A stretch of DNA of 64,000 nt. Origin: Selenomonadaceae bacterium (GTDB taxonomy: Bacteria > Bacillota > Negativicutes > Selenomonadales > Selenomonadaceae). The notes beneath the pieces were generated by a model that was not told the DNA's origin, searched no databases, and was given only the letters and a program-made list of their open reading frames with translations. Of this stretch, positions 35,730-43,622 are shown piece after piece. Where the stretch lies: NCBI GenBank assembly GCA_030523645.1, contig JAUNIB010000005.1:1-64000 (forward strand), written 5' to 3'. Both the position numbers and the translations under genes were made by a program. Every line of letters starts with the position of its first letter. Position 1 is the first letter of the stretch.

Positions 35730-35757
35730 AGTGTATCATAATCCCCCGGTTTGTCAA
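35730..35757 (-). promoter_or_regulatory. Promoter of the T-box serine operon
   Basis: Minus-strand TTGACA (plus 35752-35757), 16-base spacer, TACACT (plus 35730-35735), a few bases before the predicted T-box Stem I. The 100 bases beyond, to the kinase terminator, hold nothing recognised. Confidence 0.65.
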
Positions 35758-35858
35758 TAGTTACAGGCCCATTCTGTAATGTATACAATAGCAGGCAGTC
35801 GTCTGATAGATTCCCGATGACACCTTACCCCCTGTCCAGCCTGCTCCGCACAGGAAAA

Positions 35859-35897
35859 GGCACCCATCGTCAGCTATACTGACGTTGGGTGCCTTCT
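35859..35897 (-). terminator. Terminator of the hybrid histidine kinase gene
   Basis: AAGGCACCC and GGGTGCCTT enclose a second stem ATCGTCAG/CTGACGTT, four bases after the kinase stop codon. Confidence 0.88.
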
Positions 35898-35901
35898 AAT
35901 G

Positions 35902-38007
35902 TCATCCGATATTATTTTCCCTGTTCATACAGGCTGCAATAGTGGTCAAAATTTTCGGCAGGTCGAGGGGCTTAGCCAGATGACCGTTCATGCCGGCTTC
36001 CTTTGCGTATATCACATCATCGGCGAAGGCATTGGCACTCATGGCATAGATGGGGATAGCTTCTCCGTCGGGGCGGGGCAGCGCGCGGATAGTACGGGTC
36101 GCCGCCAGTCCGTCCATCACCGGCATCTGAATATCCATCAGGATTATATCGAAGGTACCCGGCGGATTATTCGAAAACGCTTCCACCGCCGCCTCTCCGT
36201 CTGCAGCCGTCGTGACCACAGCGCCCGCATCCTCCAGCAGCATGGTGGCGATTTCCATATTCAGCTCATTGTCCTCCACCAGCAGGACCCTGGCGCCGGT
36301 AACATCCGGAGCGGAGAGACTTTCCTGCCGCGGCTCATCCTTATGATTTTTATCAATAGTAAACGGTATCATAAAGCGGAAGCAGGTACCCTCATTTTCC
36401 TTGCTCTTTACATCAATGGTACCGCCGAGACGGTCAATGATCTGCTTGACGATAGCCAGTCCCAGTCCGGTACTTTGGAACTTCGGCTTGGCCTGCTTAT
36501 GCTCCTGCTCAAAGGGATTGAACATGTGCTGCTGGAACTCCTCGCTCATGCCGATACCGTCATCTGTAACTGTACAGTCCACATAGGCGGTGTTTTCATC
36601 CGAGTGAGTTTCCCTGATAACGGTGATTACCTTGCCGCCGGGATGGTTGTATTTCACAGCATTGGTAAGGATATTTACCACCAGCTGCCGGATATGCAGC
36701 GGACTGGAAATTACATACGGATGGATGATATCCACCTCCGGCATGGACAGGAACACCTTTGCTTCCACCGCCAGCGGTTTGACGATAACGCCGATTTCCC
36801 TAATGACATCAAGCAGATTAAACGACTCTTTGGCCAAAACCATTTTGCCGCTCTCCAGCTTGTTCAAATCCAAAACATCGTTAATCAGGGTAAGCAGATG
36901 ACGGCTGGCAACATTTATATTCTCCAGACATTCATCCACAACAGGCTTCTCGTCATGATGATTTTTCGCAATGGCCAGCAGACCCATTATCCCGTTCAGC
37001 GGTGTGCGGATATCATGGGACATATTGGAAAGGAAGCGGCTCTTCGCCGCACTGGCCGCCCGCTCAGCCTCCAGCTGAGCCATTGTATCCATCTTCTCGG
37101 TTTCCGCGGTAACATCGCGTCCGAGAATATTTGCGATAGGATTGCCATTCTCGTTAAAGCCCATAAAGAGATGGGCCTCGTACCAATGCAGTCCGTCCGG
37201 CTCGGGATTATTGTAAACCACCCTGCCGATATAGCCCGTCACGCCGGCCAGCTTCTTAAGAGCCGGTATGCCGACGAGAGAATTGACCCTTTCCCGGCTC
37301 TCCGCAGGCAGAGCATTGATCATCGCACGATTCAGCTCTTCATAGTCTGCGAAGCGCTTCATCTGCTCTACCGCCGGATCCATACCGATACCGGCAATAA
37401 GCTCATACTGCATATTGGCAAGGTTGACGGTGACATTGTAGCCAAACAGCTGCTGTATCAGCTGTGAAAGGGTGCGGTCAGTACTTTTCTCATGGTGAAT
37501 CAGCCACTTATTGTAGCTCTTTTCGATAAAGGTTTCGACAATCGAGCTGAGAAGCTCACGGGAAGCTTCCATTTCTTTCCGGGATTTATAAGAAATAGCC
37601 TTATAGCCTGCTCGGAGCTTCGCCTCCTGCTCCGGTATACCGCATCGCTCTGCCATTTCCCGGAAATCGGGGGATGCAGCCCCGGGGGATTTGGTCTGTC
37701 CGCAAATAATTTTTCCCAGCGGCCTGCCATCCGGAAGACATACCATAATTGTAAACTCATTCAGACCCGCATGACAAGACAGATTGAAATCAGTCTTGCC
37801 GGCATTTTCCTTGCAGCCAAGCCGCCCCGCCGGTCCACTATAAATAAGGTGGCAATAGGCCGGAAAACCATGGGGACCAATGAGGGTTCCGTTATCCTCG
37901 CCAAAGAGAATAACGCCCATGTTGGTAGCCTGTGCCCAGTTTTTCAAAATATGCTCCAGGGCTTCCATATCGCAGAAGTCCTGCAGTCTATTGATTTCAT
38001 CTCTCAC
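35902..38007 (-). CDS. Hybrid sensor histidine kinase with PocR-type N-terminal domain
   Basis: 701 residues, no membrane segment, so cytoplasmic. Residues about 1-150 resemble the PocR sensory domain (GPHGFPAYC, GCKENAG, LSCHAGLNEFTIMV). A PAS-like region follows. HisKA with phospho-His in SNMSHDIRTPLNGIM lies near residue 325, then HATPase_c (NILTNAVKYN, DDGIGM, STGLGLAIVK) and a receiver domain (VLLVEDNELN, phospho-Asp in IILMDIQMPVMDG, Lys in GHLAKPLD). No HPt domain, response regulator or partner is adjacent. PocR domains bind small hydrophobic or propanediol-like ligands in known cases; the ligand here is unknown. Confidence 0.88.
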   Translation of the reverse strand: MRDEINRLQDFCDMEALEHILKNWAQATNMGVILFGEDNGTLIGPHGFPAYCHLIYSGPAGRLGCKENAGKTDFNLSCHAGLNEFTIMVCLPDGRPLGKIICGQTKSPGAASPDFREMAERCGIPEQEAKLRAGYKAISYKSRKEMEASRELLSSIVETFIEKSYNKWLIHHEKSTDRTLSQLIQQLFGYNVTVNLANMQYELIAGIGMDPAVEQMKRFADYEELNRAMINALPAESRERVNSLVGIPALKKLAGVTGYIGRVVYNNPEPDGLHWYEAHLFMGFNENGNPIANILGRDVTAETEKMDTMAQLEAERAASAAKSRFLSNMSHDIRTPLNGIMGLLAIAKNHHDEKPVVDECLENINVASRHLLTLINDVLDLNKLESGKMVLAKESFNLLDVIREIGVIVKPLAVEAKVFLSMPEVDIIHPYVISSPLHIRQLVVNILTNAVKYNHPGGKVITVIRETHSDENTAYVDCTVTDDGIGMSEEFQQHMFNPFEQEHKQAKPKFQSTGLGLAIVKQIIDRLGGTIDVKSKENEGTCFRFMIPFTIDKNHKDEPRQESLSAPDVTGARVLLVEDNELNMEIATMLLEDAGAVVTTAADGEAAVEAFSNNPPGTFDIILMDIQMPVMDGLAATRTIRALPRPDGEAIPIYAMSANAFADDVIYAKEAGMNGHLAKPLDLPKILTTIAACMNRENNIG

Positions 38008-38164
38008 GGCATACCCTCCTCTCTGTACAGGGCTGAGATTTTGTCGAAGTTTCTTCCTCGCATTCTACCATGCGCCGGCATATATTGTCCATAAGGATAG
38101 TTAACCAAAATTTCTCATTATCAGCCGTGACGATTTTTTGCGGCAGTCATTGTTACACCCTATT

Positions 38165-38187
38165 AAAAGAGGCGGCCAACGGCCGCC
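38165..38187 (-). terminator. Terminator of the FTR-like operon
   Basis: GGCGGCC-AAC-GGCCGCC hairpin followed by a T-run on the minus strand (plus AAAAGA before the stem). Downstream of the small cysteine-rich gene. Confidence 0.82.
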
Positions 38188-38193
38188 CCATGC

Positions 38194-38394
38194 TCATTCA
38201 TTGCTCTTATAGTACAGCATACAGTGACAAAACCCTTCAAAGTCCGGGTCGGCCATCTGCTCCCGAAATTCCCTGCACATACACTTTGTATCCTCAGTCC
38301 GCTCCAAGCGGCAGGGACAGTAGCCTCCTGTCCTTTTCAATCCTTCCCTCACCACTTCGGCGATTTTCTCATCCGGATTGACAGAAATCTTCAT
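38194..38394 (-). CDS. Ferredoxin:thioredoxin reductase catalytic-subunit-like protein
   Basis: 66 residues with six cysteines spaced as in the FTR catalytic subunit: CPC at 26-28, CMC at 38-40 and CHC at 56-58, the latter two in CMCREF and FEGFCHCMLYY. These would bind a 4Fe-4S cluster next to a redox disulfide that passes electrons from ferredoxin to a thioredoxin. It is much shorter than plant FTR catalytic subunits. No thioredoxin or ferredoxin gene is adjacent. It follows a hypothetical gene by 16 bases. Confidence 0.85.
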   Translation of the reverse strand: MKISVNPDEKIAEVVREGLKRTGGYCPCRLERTEDTKCMCREFREQMADPDFEGFCHCMLYYKSNE

Positions 38395-38410
38395 GGCTCG
38401 TCCCTCCCTC

Positions 38411-38956
38411 TTACAGCACCCTTATCAGTGCATCCTTCTGTCGGGCATCGTTGTATATATCCCGGAATTCTTTCTTCAGGTCTTCCTCGTAGGTAATATT
38501 CATCAGACCTATCAGTCCGTCAGTGATTATCACATCCCGGAAGGGAATGAGGGTGGCGGTAAGCGCCATCGGCATCGTCCTGCCGGCAAACATGGTCTCG
38601 AAGGCAACACTCGTCCCCTTGACGATATATACCTCTCTGTCCTGATTGATGAATACGGCTCCCTCCGGAAGCTGCCGCTCGAAGATGAAGTTGTCTGTCT
38701 TTGCCCGCTTCCAGGAAAGCAGCAGCTCCTTCTCCGCCTCCGTCAGTCCGGTATTCTCCTCTATATAGTCATCTATGACCGAGACATCCGCCCAGAGCCG
38801 CTCCGCTATACCGCCGGCCACCTGCGGCAGCATCTTTGCCCCGATATTCATGGCATCCAGCTGCGGAAAAAGCCCCTTCCGCTTATTCACATAGCCCAGA
38901 AGCGGCAGCCATGTATTAAAAAACTCATTTGCTTCATTTGCCGAAAGATGAGACAT
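38411..38956 (-). CDS. Conserved hypothetical protein
   Basis: 181 residues, no signal peptide or membrane helix; mixed alpha/beta. It opens with an acidic helix (LSANEANEFFNTWLPLLGYVN). Mid-protein there is an Arg-rich segment and a strand-rich C-terminal half (AVFINQDREVYIVKG, MPMALTATLIPFRDVIITDGLIG). I recognise no family. It is upstream of the FTR-like gene in the same operon and probably related in function. Confidence 0.7.
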   Translation of the reverse strand: MSHLSANEANEFFNTWLPLLGYVNKRKGLFPQLDAMNIGAKMLPQVAGGIAERLWADVSVIDDYIEENTGLTEAEKELLLSWKRAKTDNFIFERQLPEGAVFINQDREVYIVKGTSVAFETMFAGRTMPMALTATLIPFRDVIITDGLIGLMNITYEEDLKKEFRDIYNDARQKDALIRVL

Positions 38957-39124
38957 CGCCCATTCCCCCTGTATCTGCTTGCTGCATTTTCTCTTTTATC
39001 TATTCGACAGCGCTCCCATATTCTCCTTTTATCTGTACTCCCCGAAGAAAATAAATATCGTCAGCGGCTCACCGTCCATAGAAAAAGCCCCGGCAAAAGC
39101 CGAGGCTCAGACTGACTCAAAATA

Positions 39125-39757
39125 TTACCTTGCACGGAAAAGCAGATGAGCGCCCTGCTCCACGCCTTCCTCAAAGGCCTCTACCAGCGCCCGGTCGCGG
39201 CTGCGGCTGCTGTCGCCCTCTGTGGTGTACTCATACTTTCTGATGACACCACTCTTGTCCGCAAGGACGACAACGAAACGCTGGCTGACGGTATACTTCG
39301 TCTTGAACTTGCCATCGTCATATACCCGCTTCTGGGAATCGGTAATATCCTCAGTAGCGTAGATAAAGAGAACGGGCTGCGCCTGCTGAGCGGCAAAGTC
39401 TGCCAGCTGGTCCGGCTGGAGAATATGCTCACCGGTGTGAAGGACGCTGTTGCAATACTCAATCCATTTTGCCTGTACACCCTTATCACAGACCACCGCC
39501 GGCGTACCATACTTCCGGTCTTCGTTCATCTCATCAGTGATAATCTCGAAGAACAAATCCTGCCGGTCGAGATATTCAGCCTGGGCGCCAATCAACACCG
39601 CATTATAGGCATTTGCCTCCTTGTAGCTGGAGCTGGACTCCTCTACCGCTGCTCCGGGATTGTAGCGGTCATAGCGGTCATCACTCTTGGACGCAAAGGC
39701 CGTACCGGCGCAGAGGGTCAATGCAGTCAAAGCCATGGCAACAGATTTCTTAAACAT
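39125..39757 (-). CDS. Exported protein of unknown function
   Basis: About 210 residues from the ATG at 39757, a few bases after a TTG that could also initiate. A signal peptide (MFKKSVAMALTALTLCAGTAFA) is cleaved after AFA at about residue 22. The mature part is acidic, with a YDRYNPG segment, then a compact alpha/beta domain (AVLIGAQAEYLDR, VLFIYATEDI, RFVVVLADKSGVIRKYEY) and a C-terminal amphipathic helix. No family is recognised. Monocistronic. Confidence 0.76.
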   Translation of the reverse strand: MFKKSVAMALTALTLCAGTAFASKSDDRYDRYNPGAAVEESSSSYKEANAYNAVLIGAQAEYLDRQDLFFEIITDEMNEDRKYGTPAVVCDKGVQAKWIEYCNSVLHTGEHILQPDQLADFAAQQAQPVLFIYATEDITDSQKRVYDDGKFKTKYTVSQRFVVVLADKSGVIRKYEYTTEGDSSRSRDRALVEAFEEGVEQGAHLLFRAR

Positions 39758-39766
39758 AGTCAACAC

Positions 39767-40382
39767 TCCTTTTTATCAAAAAACACATGATGGATATTCA
39801 TATTTGCTAATTATAGTTTACAACATTTAGTCCCCTAATACAATTAGAACAAAATTAAAAATTAATTTCTATCGTCCTCTGCCGCCGTTTTATTTCCCCT
39901 ATTACCCGTAGGGGTCGCCCGCTGGCGACCCGAAAGGAAGGTCATCTTAGTCCGACAGCGGGGCGGATGCGATTATCTCCTCGGTCTAATGACCTTCCCC
40001 CTTGGGGAAGATGGCTCGCGAAGCAAGACGGATGAGGTATGTCCGCCCTTCTTGAGCTGTGTCCGCCCGTTCTAATGGCGTTGACAATCGCCACTGGTTT
40101 TCCAGTCCGCCTTTTCTAAGGGCGTTGACGATCGACACCGTTTTTCCAGTCCGCCCTTTCTAAGGGCGGGGGACCGCCGTCAGGCGGTGGTGGGTTCGTC
40201 TCATCAATGCTTCGTTATTCTTCGCCGGCGTACCCTCCACCATGCTGCGCATGGTTCCCCTCCCTGGGCGCCAGGGAGGACAGACGCCAAAAAATCTACA
40301 GCAGAGGATAAGCACTATATCCTCTGCCATCCACGCTGTCCTTGTGTTATAATTAAGAAAAAACATTTAAGGAGCAAATACT
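39767..40382. repeat. Gene-free repeat region with family B repeat and a 44-base tandem repeat
   Basis: A family B unit (GACCTTCCCC...GACGGATGAGGT) is at 39991-40038 and recurs at 60524-60571. A 44-base unit beginning GTCCGCC and ending TTTTTCCA or GTTTTCCA is repeated twice in full (40061-40104, 40105-40148) with a partial third copy from 40149 and a partial unit before it. GC-rich hairpins occur around 39905-39940 and 40160-40200. No gene is supported. Confidence 0.75.
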
Positions 40383-40925
40383 ATGAGCAAAAAAATCCTT
40401 GTCATATCCTCCAGCTTCCGTCAGGGCAGCAACTCCGACATGATGGCTGACCGCTTCATCGAAGGCGCGGCCGAAGCTGGCTGCGACACAGAGAAAGTCA
40501 CCCTTTATGACAAAGGTATAGCCTTCTGCGAAGGCTGCCTTGCCTGTCAGAACATCGGTCACTGCATCATCGAGGACGACGCGGTGGAAATCGTCGAAAA
40601 AATGCTCCACGCAGATATTATCGTCTTTGCCGCACCGGTCTACTACTACAGTATTCCCGGTCAGCTCAAGACCATGCTGGACCGGGCCAATCCCCTGTTC
40701 TCGCTTGACTATCAGTTCCGTCAGATATATTTCCTCACCTGTGCCGCCGAGAACGAGGAATACACTCCTTCCGGTGCCAAGACTGCCATTCAAGGCTGGG
40801 TAGACTGCTTCGAGCAGGCTGAGTTCTGCGGCACAGTCTTCGCCGGCGGTGTGACCGCCCCGGGAGATATCGAGGGACACCCCGCACTCCTGCAAGCCTA
40901 CGAGCTGGGCAAATCCCTCGGCTGA
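40383..40925 (+). CDS. NADPH-dependent FMN reductase / flavodoxin-like protein
   Basis: 180 residues. Flavodoxin fold with the FMN phosphate loop VISSSFRQGSNSDMMADRF at residues 6-24. A CEGCLACQNIGHC cysteine cluster (about residues 49-61) is typical of the iron-sulfur flavoprotein or WrbA-related subfamily, followed by FAAPVYYYSIPGQLKTMLDR. It would reduce FMN or quinones using NAD(P)H in the cytoplasm. The CxxCxxC spacing may bind a cluster. Single gene with AAGGAG before the ATG and its own terminator. Confidence 0.9.
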   Translation: MSKKILVISSSFRQGSNSDMMADRFIEGAAEAGCDTEKVTLYDKGIAFCEGCLACQNIGHCIIEDDAVEIVEKMLHADIIVFAAPVYYYSIPGQLKTMLDRANPLFSLDYQFRQIYFLTCAAENEEYTPSGAKTAIQGWVDCFEQAEFCGTVFAGGVTAPGDIEGHPALLQAYELGKSLG

Positions 40926-40966
40926 CAGCCCGCTCCGGCCACTGGGCAATAACTTCCTGCAAACAC

Positions 40967-41006
40967 AAGCTCCCCAGCACCGTCACAAGACGGACCGGGG
41001 AGCTTT
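40967..41006 (+). terminator. Terminator of the flavoprotein gene
   Basis: AAGCTCCCC and GGGGAGCTT pair across an inner GTC/GAC hairpin, followed by a T-rich run. Confidence 0.8.
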
Positions 41007-41024
41007 GCTGTATGTATTTCTTTT

Positions 41025-41104
41025 TGTGTCAGTTGGGGACGGTTCTGTTTGACACAATTTCCTTACTTCTAAAATGTGTCAACTGGAACCGTCCCCGTTG
41101 ACAC
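41025..41104. repeat. REP-like palindromic pair (RAYT-type)
   Basis: Two ~30-base arms, 41025-41056 and 41075-41104. Each has TGTGTCA...TGACAC ends and the core GGGGACGGTTC or its complement GAACCGTCCCC. Pairs with this core are known near REP-associated tyrosine transposases in Firmicutes. No transposase gene lies next to it. Bases 41105-41245 hold a short hairpin (GAACGAC/GTCGTTC at 41111-41138) and no gene. Confidence 0.7.
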
Positions 41105-41245
41105 TATGTTGAACGACACACTATTTTTGTAGGTCGTTCAATAAATCTCACCGGATACGGAGACCTTGATTTTGGACGAACCAGCGCCTGCATGCTCTGG
41201 GATAATGGGTAGAAATCATCAGAAAGCAGGTAAAAAATAAGCCCC

Positions 41246-41419
41246 TTATACAAGAGGCCCAAGCTCTTTGTTTTCCGAGGGGAAAAACTCAGTTTTTATA
41301 AAACAGCAAACGAACATAATTGCTATGATACCGCCTATTACGAACGGCGCAATAATAGAAAAAAATGCAACGAACCATTCCAGCACAATAAAAGGAACCA
41401 AAAACCATAAAATATCCAT
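41246..41419 (-). CDS. Small hydrophobic membrane protein
   Basis: About 57 residues from the ATG at 41419 (MDILWFLVPF), 5 bases after GAGGTG. A hydrophobic stretch covers residues 3-42 with a GG break (APFVIGGIIAIMFV), enough for two short membrane helices, then a charged C-terminus. There is no family assignment. It lies close to the CRISPR array but on the other side of two small reading frames; function unknown. Confidence 0.5.
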   Translation of the reverse strand: MDILWFLVPFIVLEWFVAFFSIIAPFVIGGIIAIMFVCCFIKTEFFPSENKELGPLV

Positions 41420-41551
41420 AAGTATCACCTCACAAAGTGATTATAACACGGAAACTTGTTTATAGAAAGGAGGAAAAGATTAAGTTGTACGATACATCAT
41501 TTTTAGTTGATTGTTCAACTAATAAAACCATCAAATAACGGAGGGGGGCGA

Positions 41552-41683
41552 ATGATAGATAAGGAGGACATCGAATGGCTGTTATCGCTAATTGTGCCGA
41601 TACTCCTTGATTGGAAGAACAGCCGAAAAAAGGAAAAGCCCTCAAAGCGCCCGAAACCTACCAAGAAACGGAAGCGCAGATGA
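41552..41683 (+). CDS. Small basic-tailed protein of unknown function
   Basis: 43 residues preceded by GGAGGGGGCGA. An acidic N-terminus and amphipathic hydrophobic helix (EWLLSLIVPILLDW) are followed by a tail of lysines, arginines and prolines. This architecture resembles small membrane-active or phage-encoded proteins. No homolog is recognised. A GGGGCGA/TCGCCCC hairpin at 41695-41712 follows. Confidence 0.5.
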   Translation: MIDKEDIEWLLSLIVPILLDWKNSRKKEKPSKRPKPTKKRKRR

Positions 41684-41751
41684 GAGCGGGGGAGGGGCGA
41701 GAAATCGCCCCAACCTTAAATCATTATATCAGGTAAAGGAGTACACGGCAA

Positions 41752-41831
41752 TGGGGAAAAATAAAGTAATTAGGGCGATTGCCTCGGCTTATAGCTGCCG
41801 CCTATGCGGCGGTCTACCTGTTGCTGTTTGA
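41752..41831 (+). CDS. Tiny reading frame running into the CRISPR trailer repeat
   Basis: ATG at 41752 after AAAGGAGTACACGGC, with 26 codons (MGKNKVIRAIASAY...) whose last third is the degenerate CRISPR repeat at 41790. Possibly a gene truncated when the array or its flanking DNA was placed here; translation is uncertain. Confidence 0.3.
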
Positions 41832-42902
41832 TACAGTGTGGACCTATCATTTCTAAGCCGCCTATGCGGCGGTCTACGACATGGGACGACTCCTGCGACG
41901 GGGCCTTTCATTTCTAAGCCGCCTATGCGGCGGTCTACTAACTAAGGGAATGGTGTTAGTTATCACTGAATTTCTAAGCCGCCTATGCGGCGGTCTACGA
42001 AGCGCTGGGCGGAACGGCTCGGATATGAGGATTTCTAAGCCGCCTATGCGGCGGTCTACAAGGTAGGCGGTATCAAACGCCTCACCAACATTTTCTAAGC
42101 CGCCTATGCGGCGGTCTACGGCCACTCTCTGTGTCGGGTCGCCGTTCCTCCATTTCTAAGCCGCCTATGCGGCGGTCTACGGCTCGGAGCTTATTTTTAC
42201 ACGAATGAAAATTTTCTAAGCCGCCTATGCGGCGGTCTACATTGTATTGAGCGGTGACCGCGTAGGGTGAGATTTCTAAGCCGCCTATGCGGCGGTCTAC
42301 AAACAGCGTTGGCAGGAGCGTCAACAGCAACATTTCTAAGCCGCCTATGCGGCGGTCTACGAATGAGTACTGGGACAAGTACGATGCGTATGATTTCTAA
42401 GCCGCCTATGCGGCGGTCTACTAATCTGACAAGCTGGCCACCCCGCCGAGCTATTTCTAAGCCGCCTATGCGGCGGTCTACGCTCGCTGTCCTTGCCTCC
42501 GGCCACCATCACATTTCTAAGCCGCCTATGCGGCGGTCTACATCTCACGGGTCAGCGTGTCAGTCACCTGAATTTTCTAAGCCGCCTATGCGGCGGTCTA
42601 CCGCCAGAATCTGCATAAGAGACGACCTCTGTATTTCTAAGCCGCCTATGCGGCGGTCTACGTTCGCAAGAGTGCTGACGGGCAATTTCTGCATTTCTAA
42701 GCCGCCTATGCGGCGGTCTACTGTATGTCTCGTATCATGCTCTCGGCGGTAATTTTCTAAGCCGCCTATGCGGCGGTCTACGTTATCGGACTGACGACCG
42801 GCAATCGCTGTTCTTTCTAAGCCGCCTATGCGGCGGTCTACGTCGTAAATGGTGAAGACGGTTGCCGGGGTGGTTTTCTAAGCCGCCTATGCGGCGGTCT
42901 AC
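41790..42902 (-). CRISPR. Type I-F CRISPR array, 19 repeats and 18 spacers
   Basis: 28-base repeats at 41790, 41850, 41911, 41971, 42032, 42092, 42153, 42213, 42273, 42333, 42394, 42454, 42514, 42574, 42634, 42694, 42754, 42814 and 42875, with spacers of 32-33 bases. In the transcribed (minus) sense the repeat starts GTAGACCGCCGC, has stem-loop GCCGC-AUAG-GCGGC and ends in the 8-base tag CTTAGAAA, the I-F layout cut by Csy4 after the stem. The copy at 41790 diverges at its minus-strand 3' end, marking the distal (trailer) end. The other copies are identical. Confidence 0.98.
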
Positions 42903-42967
42903 TGCATTATTATCCCTTGTCATCCCCCTCAAATCAAGTCTGTCGAGTCCGACAAAAGAATAATGCA
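42903..42967 (-). promoter_or_regulatory. CRISPR leader with putative array promoter
   Basis: 65 bases between the csy4 terminator and the first repeat. Minus-strand TTGATT (plus 42932-42937), 17-base spacer and GATAAT (plus 42909-42914) form a promoter whose -10 box ends 6 bases from the first repeat. Inverted repeat TGCATTATT (42903-42911) and AATAATGCA (42959-42967) flanks the leader. A second inverted repeat TGTCG-AGTC-CGACA is at 42941-42954. Confidence 0.6.
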
Positions 42968-43027
42968 AAAATCCCCCTGTGCTGCCGCCCCTTGAAAATA
43001 CTGGGGCGGAAAGCACAGGGATTTTTT
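42967..43027 (-). terminator. Terminator at the end of the cas operon
   Basis: Outer arms AATCCCCCTGTGCT and AGCACAGGGATT enclose a GCCGCCCC/GGGGCGG stem and are followed on the minus strand by a T-run. It lies about 75 bases beyond the csy4 stop codon, ahead of the CRISPR leader. Confidence 0.85.
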
Positions 43028-43100
43028 GGTTTTTCTAGAATTCCGGAACGGTAGCCGTATCGCTAAGGCCATAGGTACTGTAGTTTCCGTTCATCTGCTG

Positions 43101-43619
43101 CTATTCCTCCGTCTTCCGGATAAAGAGCAGCATTTTTTGTCCGGTGCTGCTGCTGTCCAGTCTTATATACGGCTCTTTGAGCGTAATGGTATTTGGCGGA
43201 AACAGCTTTTCTGCTTCATCTACCGATATATCATGTCTTCTAGCATATCTTCTGGCTTTTGCCGAGCCGTTTGCCTCCTGATGAAGTCTGCTATAGCAGC
43301 TATATCCTCTGACTTCTTCGGGAACTGTACGAGGTCTGCGTACTACATGAACATAGTCTTCCAGTCTGCTAAGTTTTTTGTGCAGTTCCAAGCCATCCAG
43401 CATTTCTCCGTCGGGAGAAAAGACACGCAACTTGTTGCCGAGGCCTATATTGCCATCTTCCATCGTATAGCCTGGAAATGACACGCCAAACGGTATACGG
43501 CCTGCTTCGTCTGCCGCATTTGCAAAGGCAAGGTGCAGCTGGTGAAAGACCTTCGACCAGATGAAGTTCAGGGATATTTCCTGATCGGGTAAGAGAGTGA
43601 TTTCCTGATAGTATTTCAT
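43101..43619 (-). CDS. cas6f: CRISPR endoribonuclease Cas6f (Csy4)
   Basis: 172 residues. Aligns by eye with Csy4: opening YYQEITLLPDQE, catalytic His in VFHQLHLAF (residue 29), FGVSFPGY, an Arg-rich helix (KARRYARRHDISVDEAEKLFP) that would bind the repeat major groove, and STGQKMLLFIRK near the C-terminus, matching the catalytic Ser region. It is slightly shorter than the 187-residue Pseudomonas enzyme because the C-terminal tail is missing. It cuts pre-crRNA at the base of the repeat hairpin and stays bound. Three bases after csy3. Confidence 0.95.
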   Translation of the reverse strand: MKYYQEITLLPDQEISLNFIWSKVFHQLHLAFANAADEAGRIPFGVSFPGYTMEDGNIGLGNKLRVFSPDGEMLDGLELHKKLSRLEDYVHVVRRPRTVPEEVRGYSCYSRLHQEANGSAKARRYARRHDISVDEAEKLFPPNTITLKEPYIRLDSSSTGQKMLLFIRKTEE

Positions 43620-43622
43620 GGC

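Noticed and set aside
41101-41245. A frame with short coding potential next to the REP-like pair
   Set aside because: Only a few dozen codons without a start or family; treated as intergenic.
41874-43016. Several short repeated-sequence frames over the CRISPR array, with PPHRRLR or SRLCGG repeats
   Set aside because: They are translations of the 28-base CRISPR repeat, not proteins.
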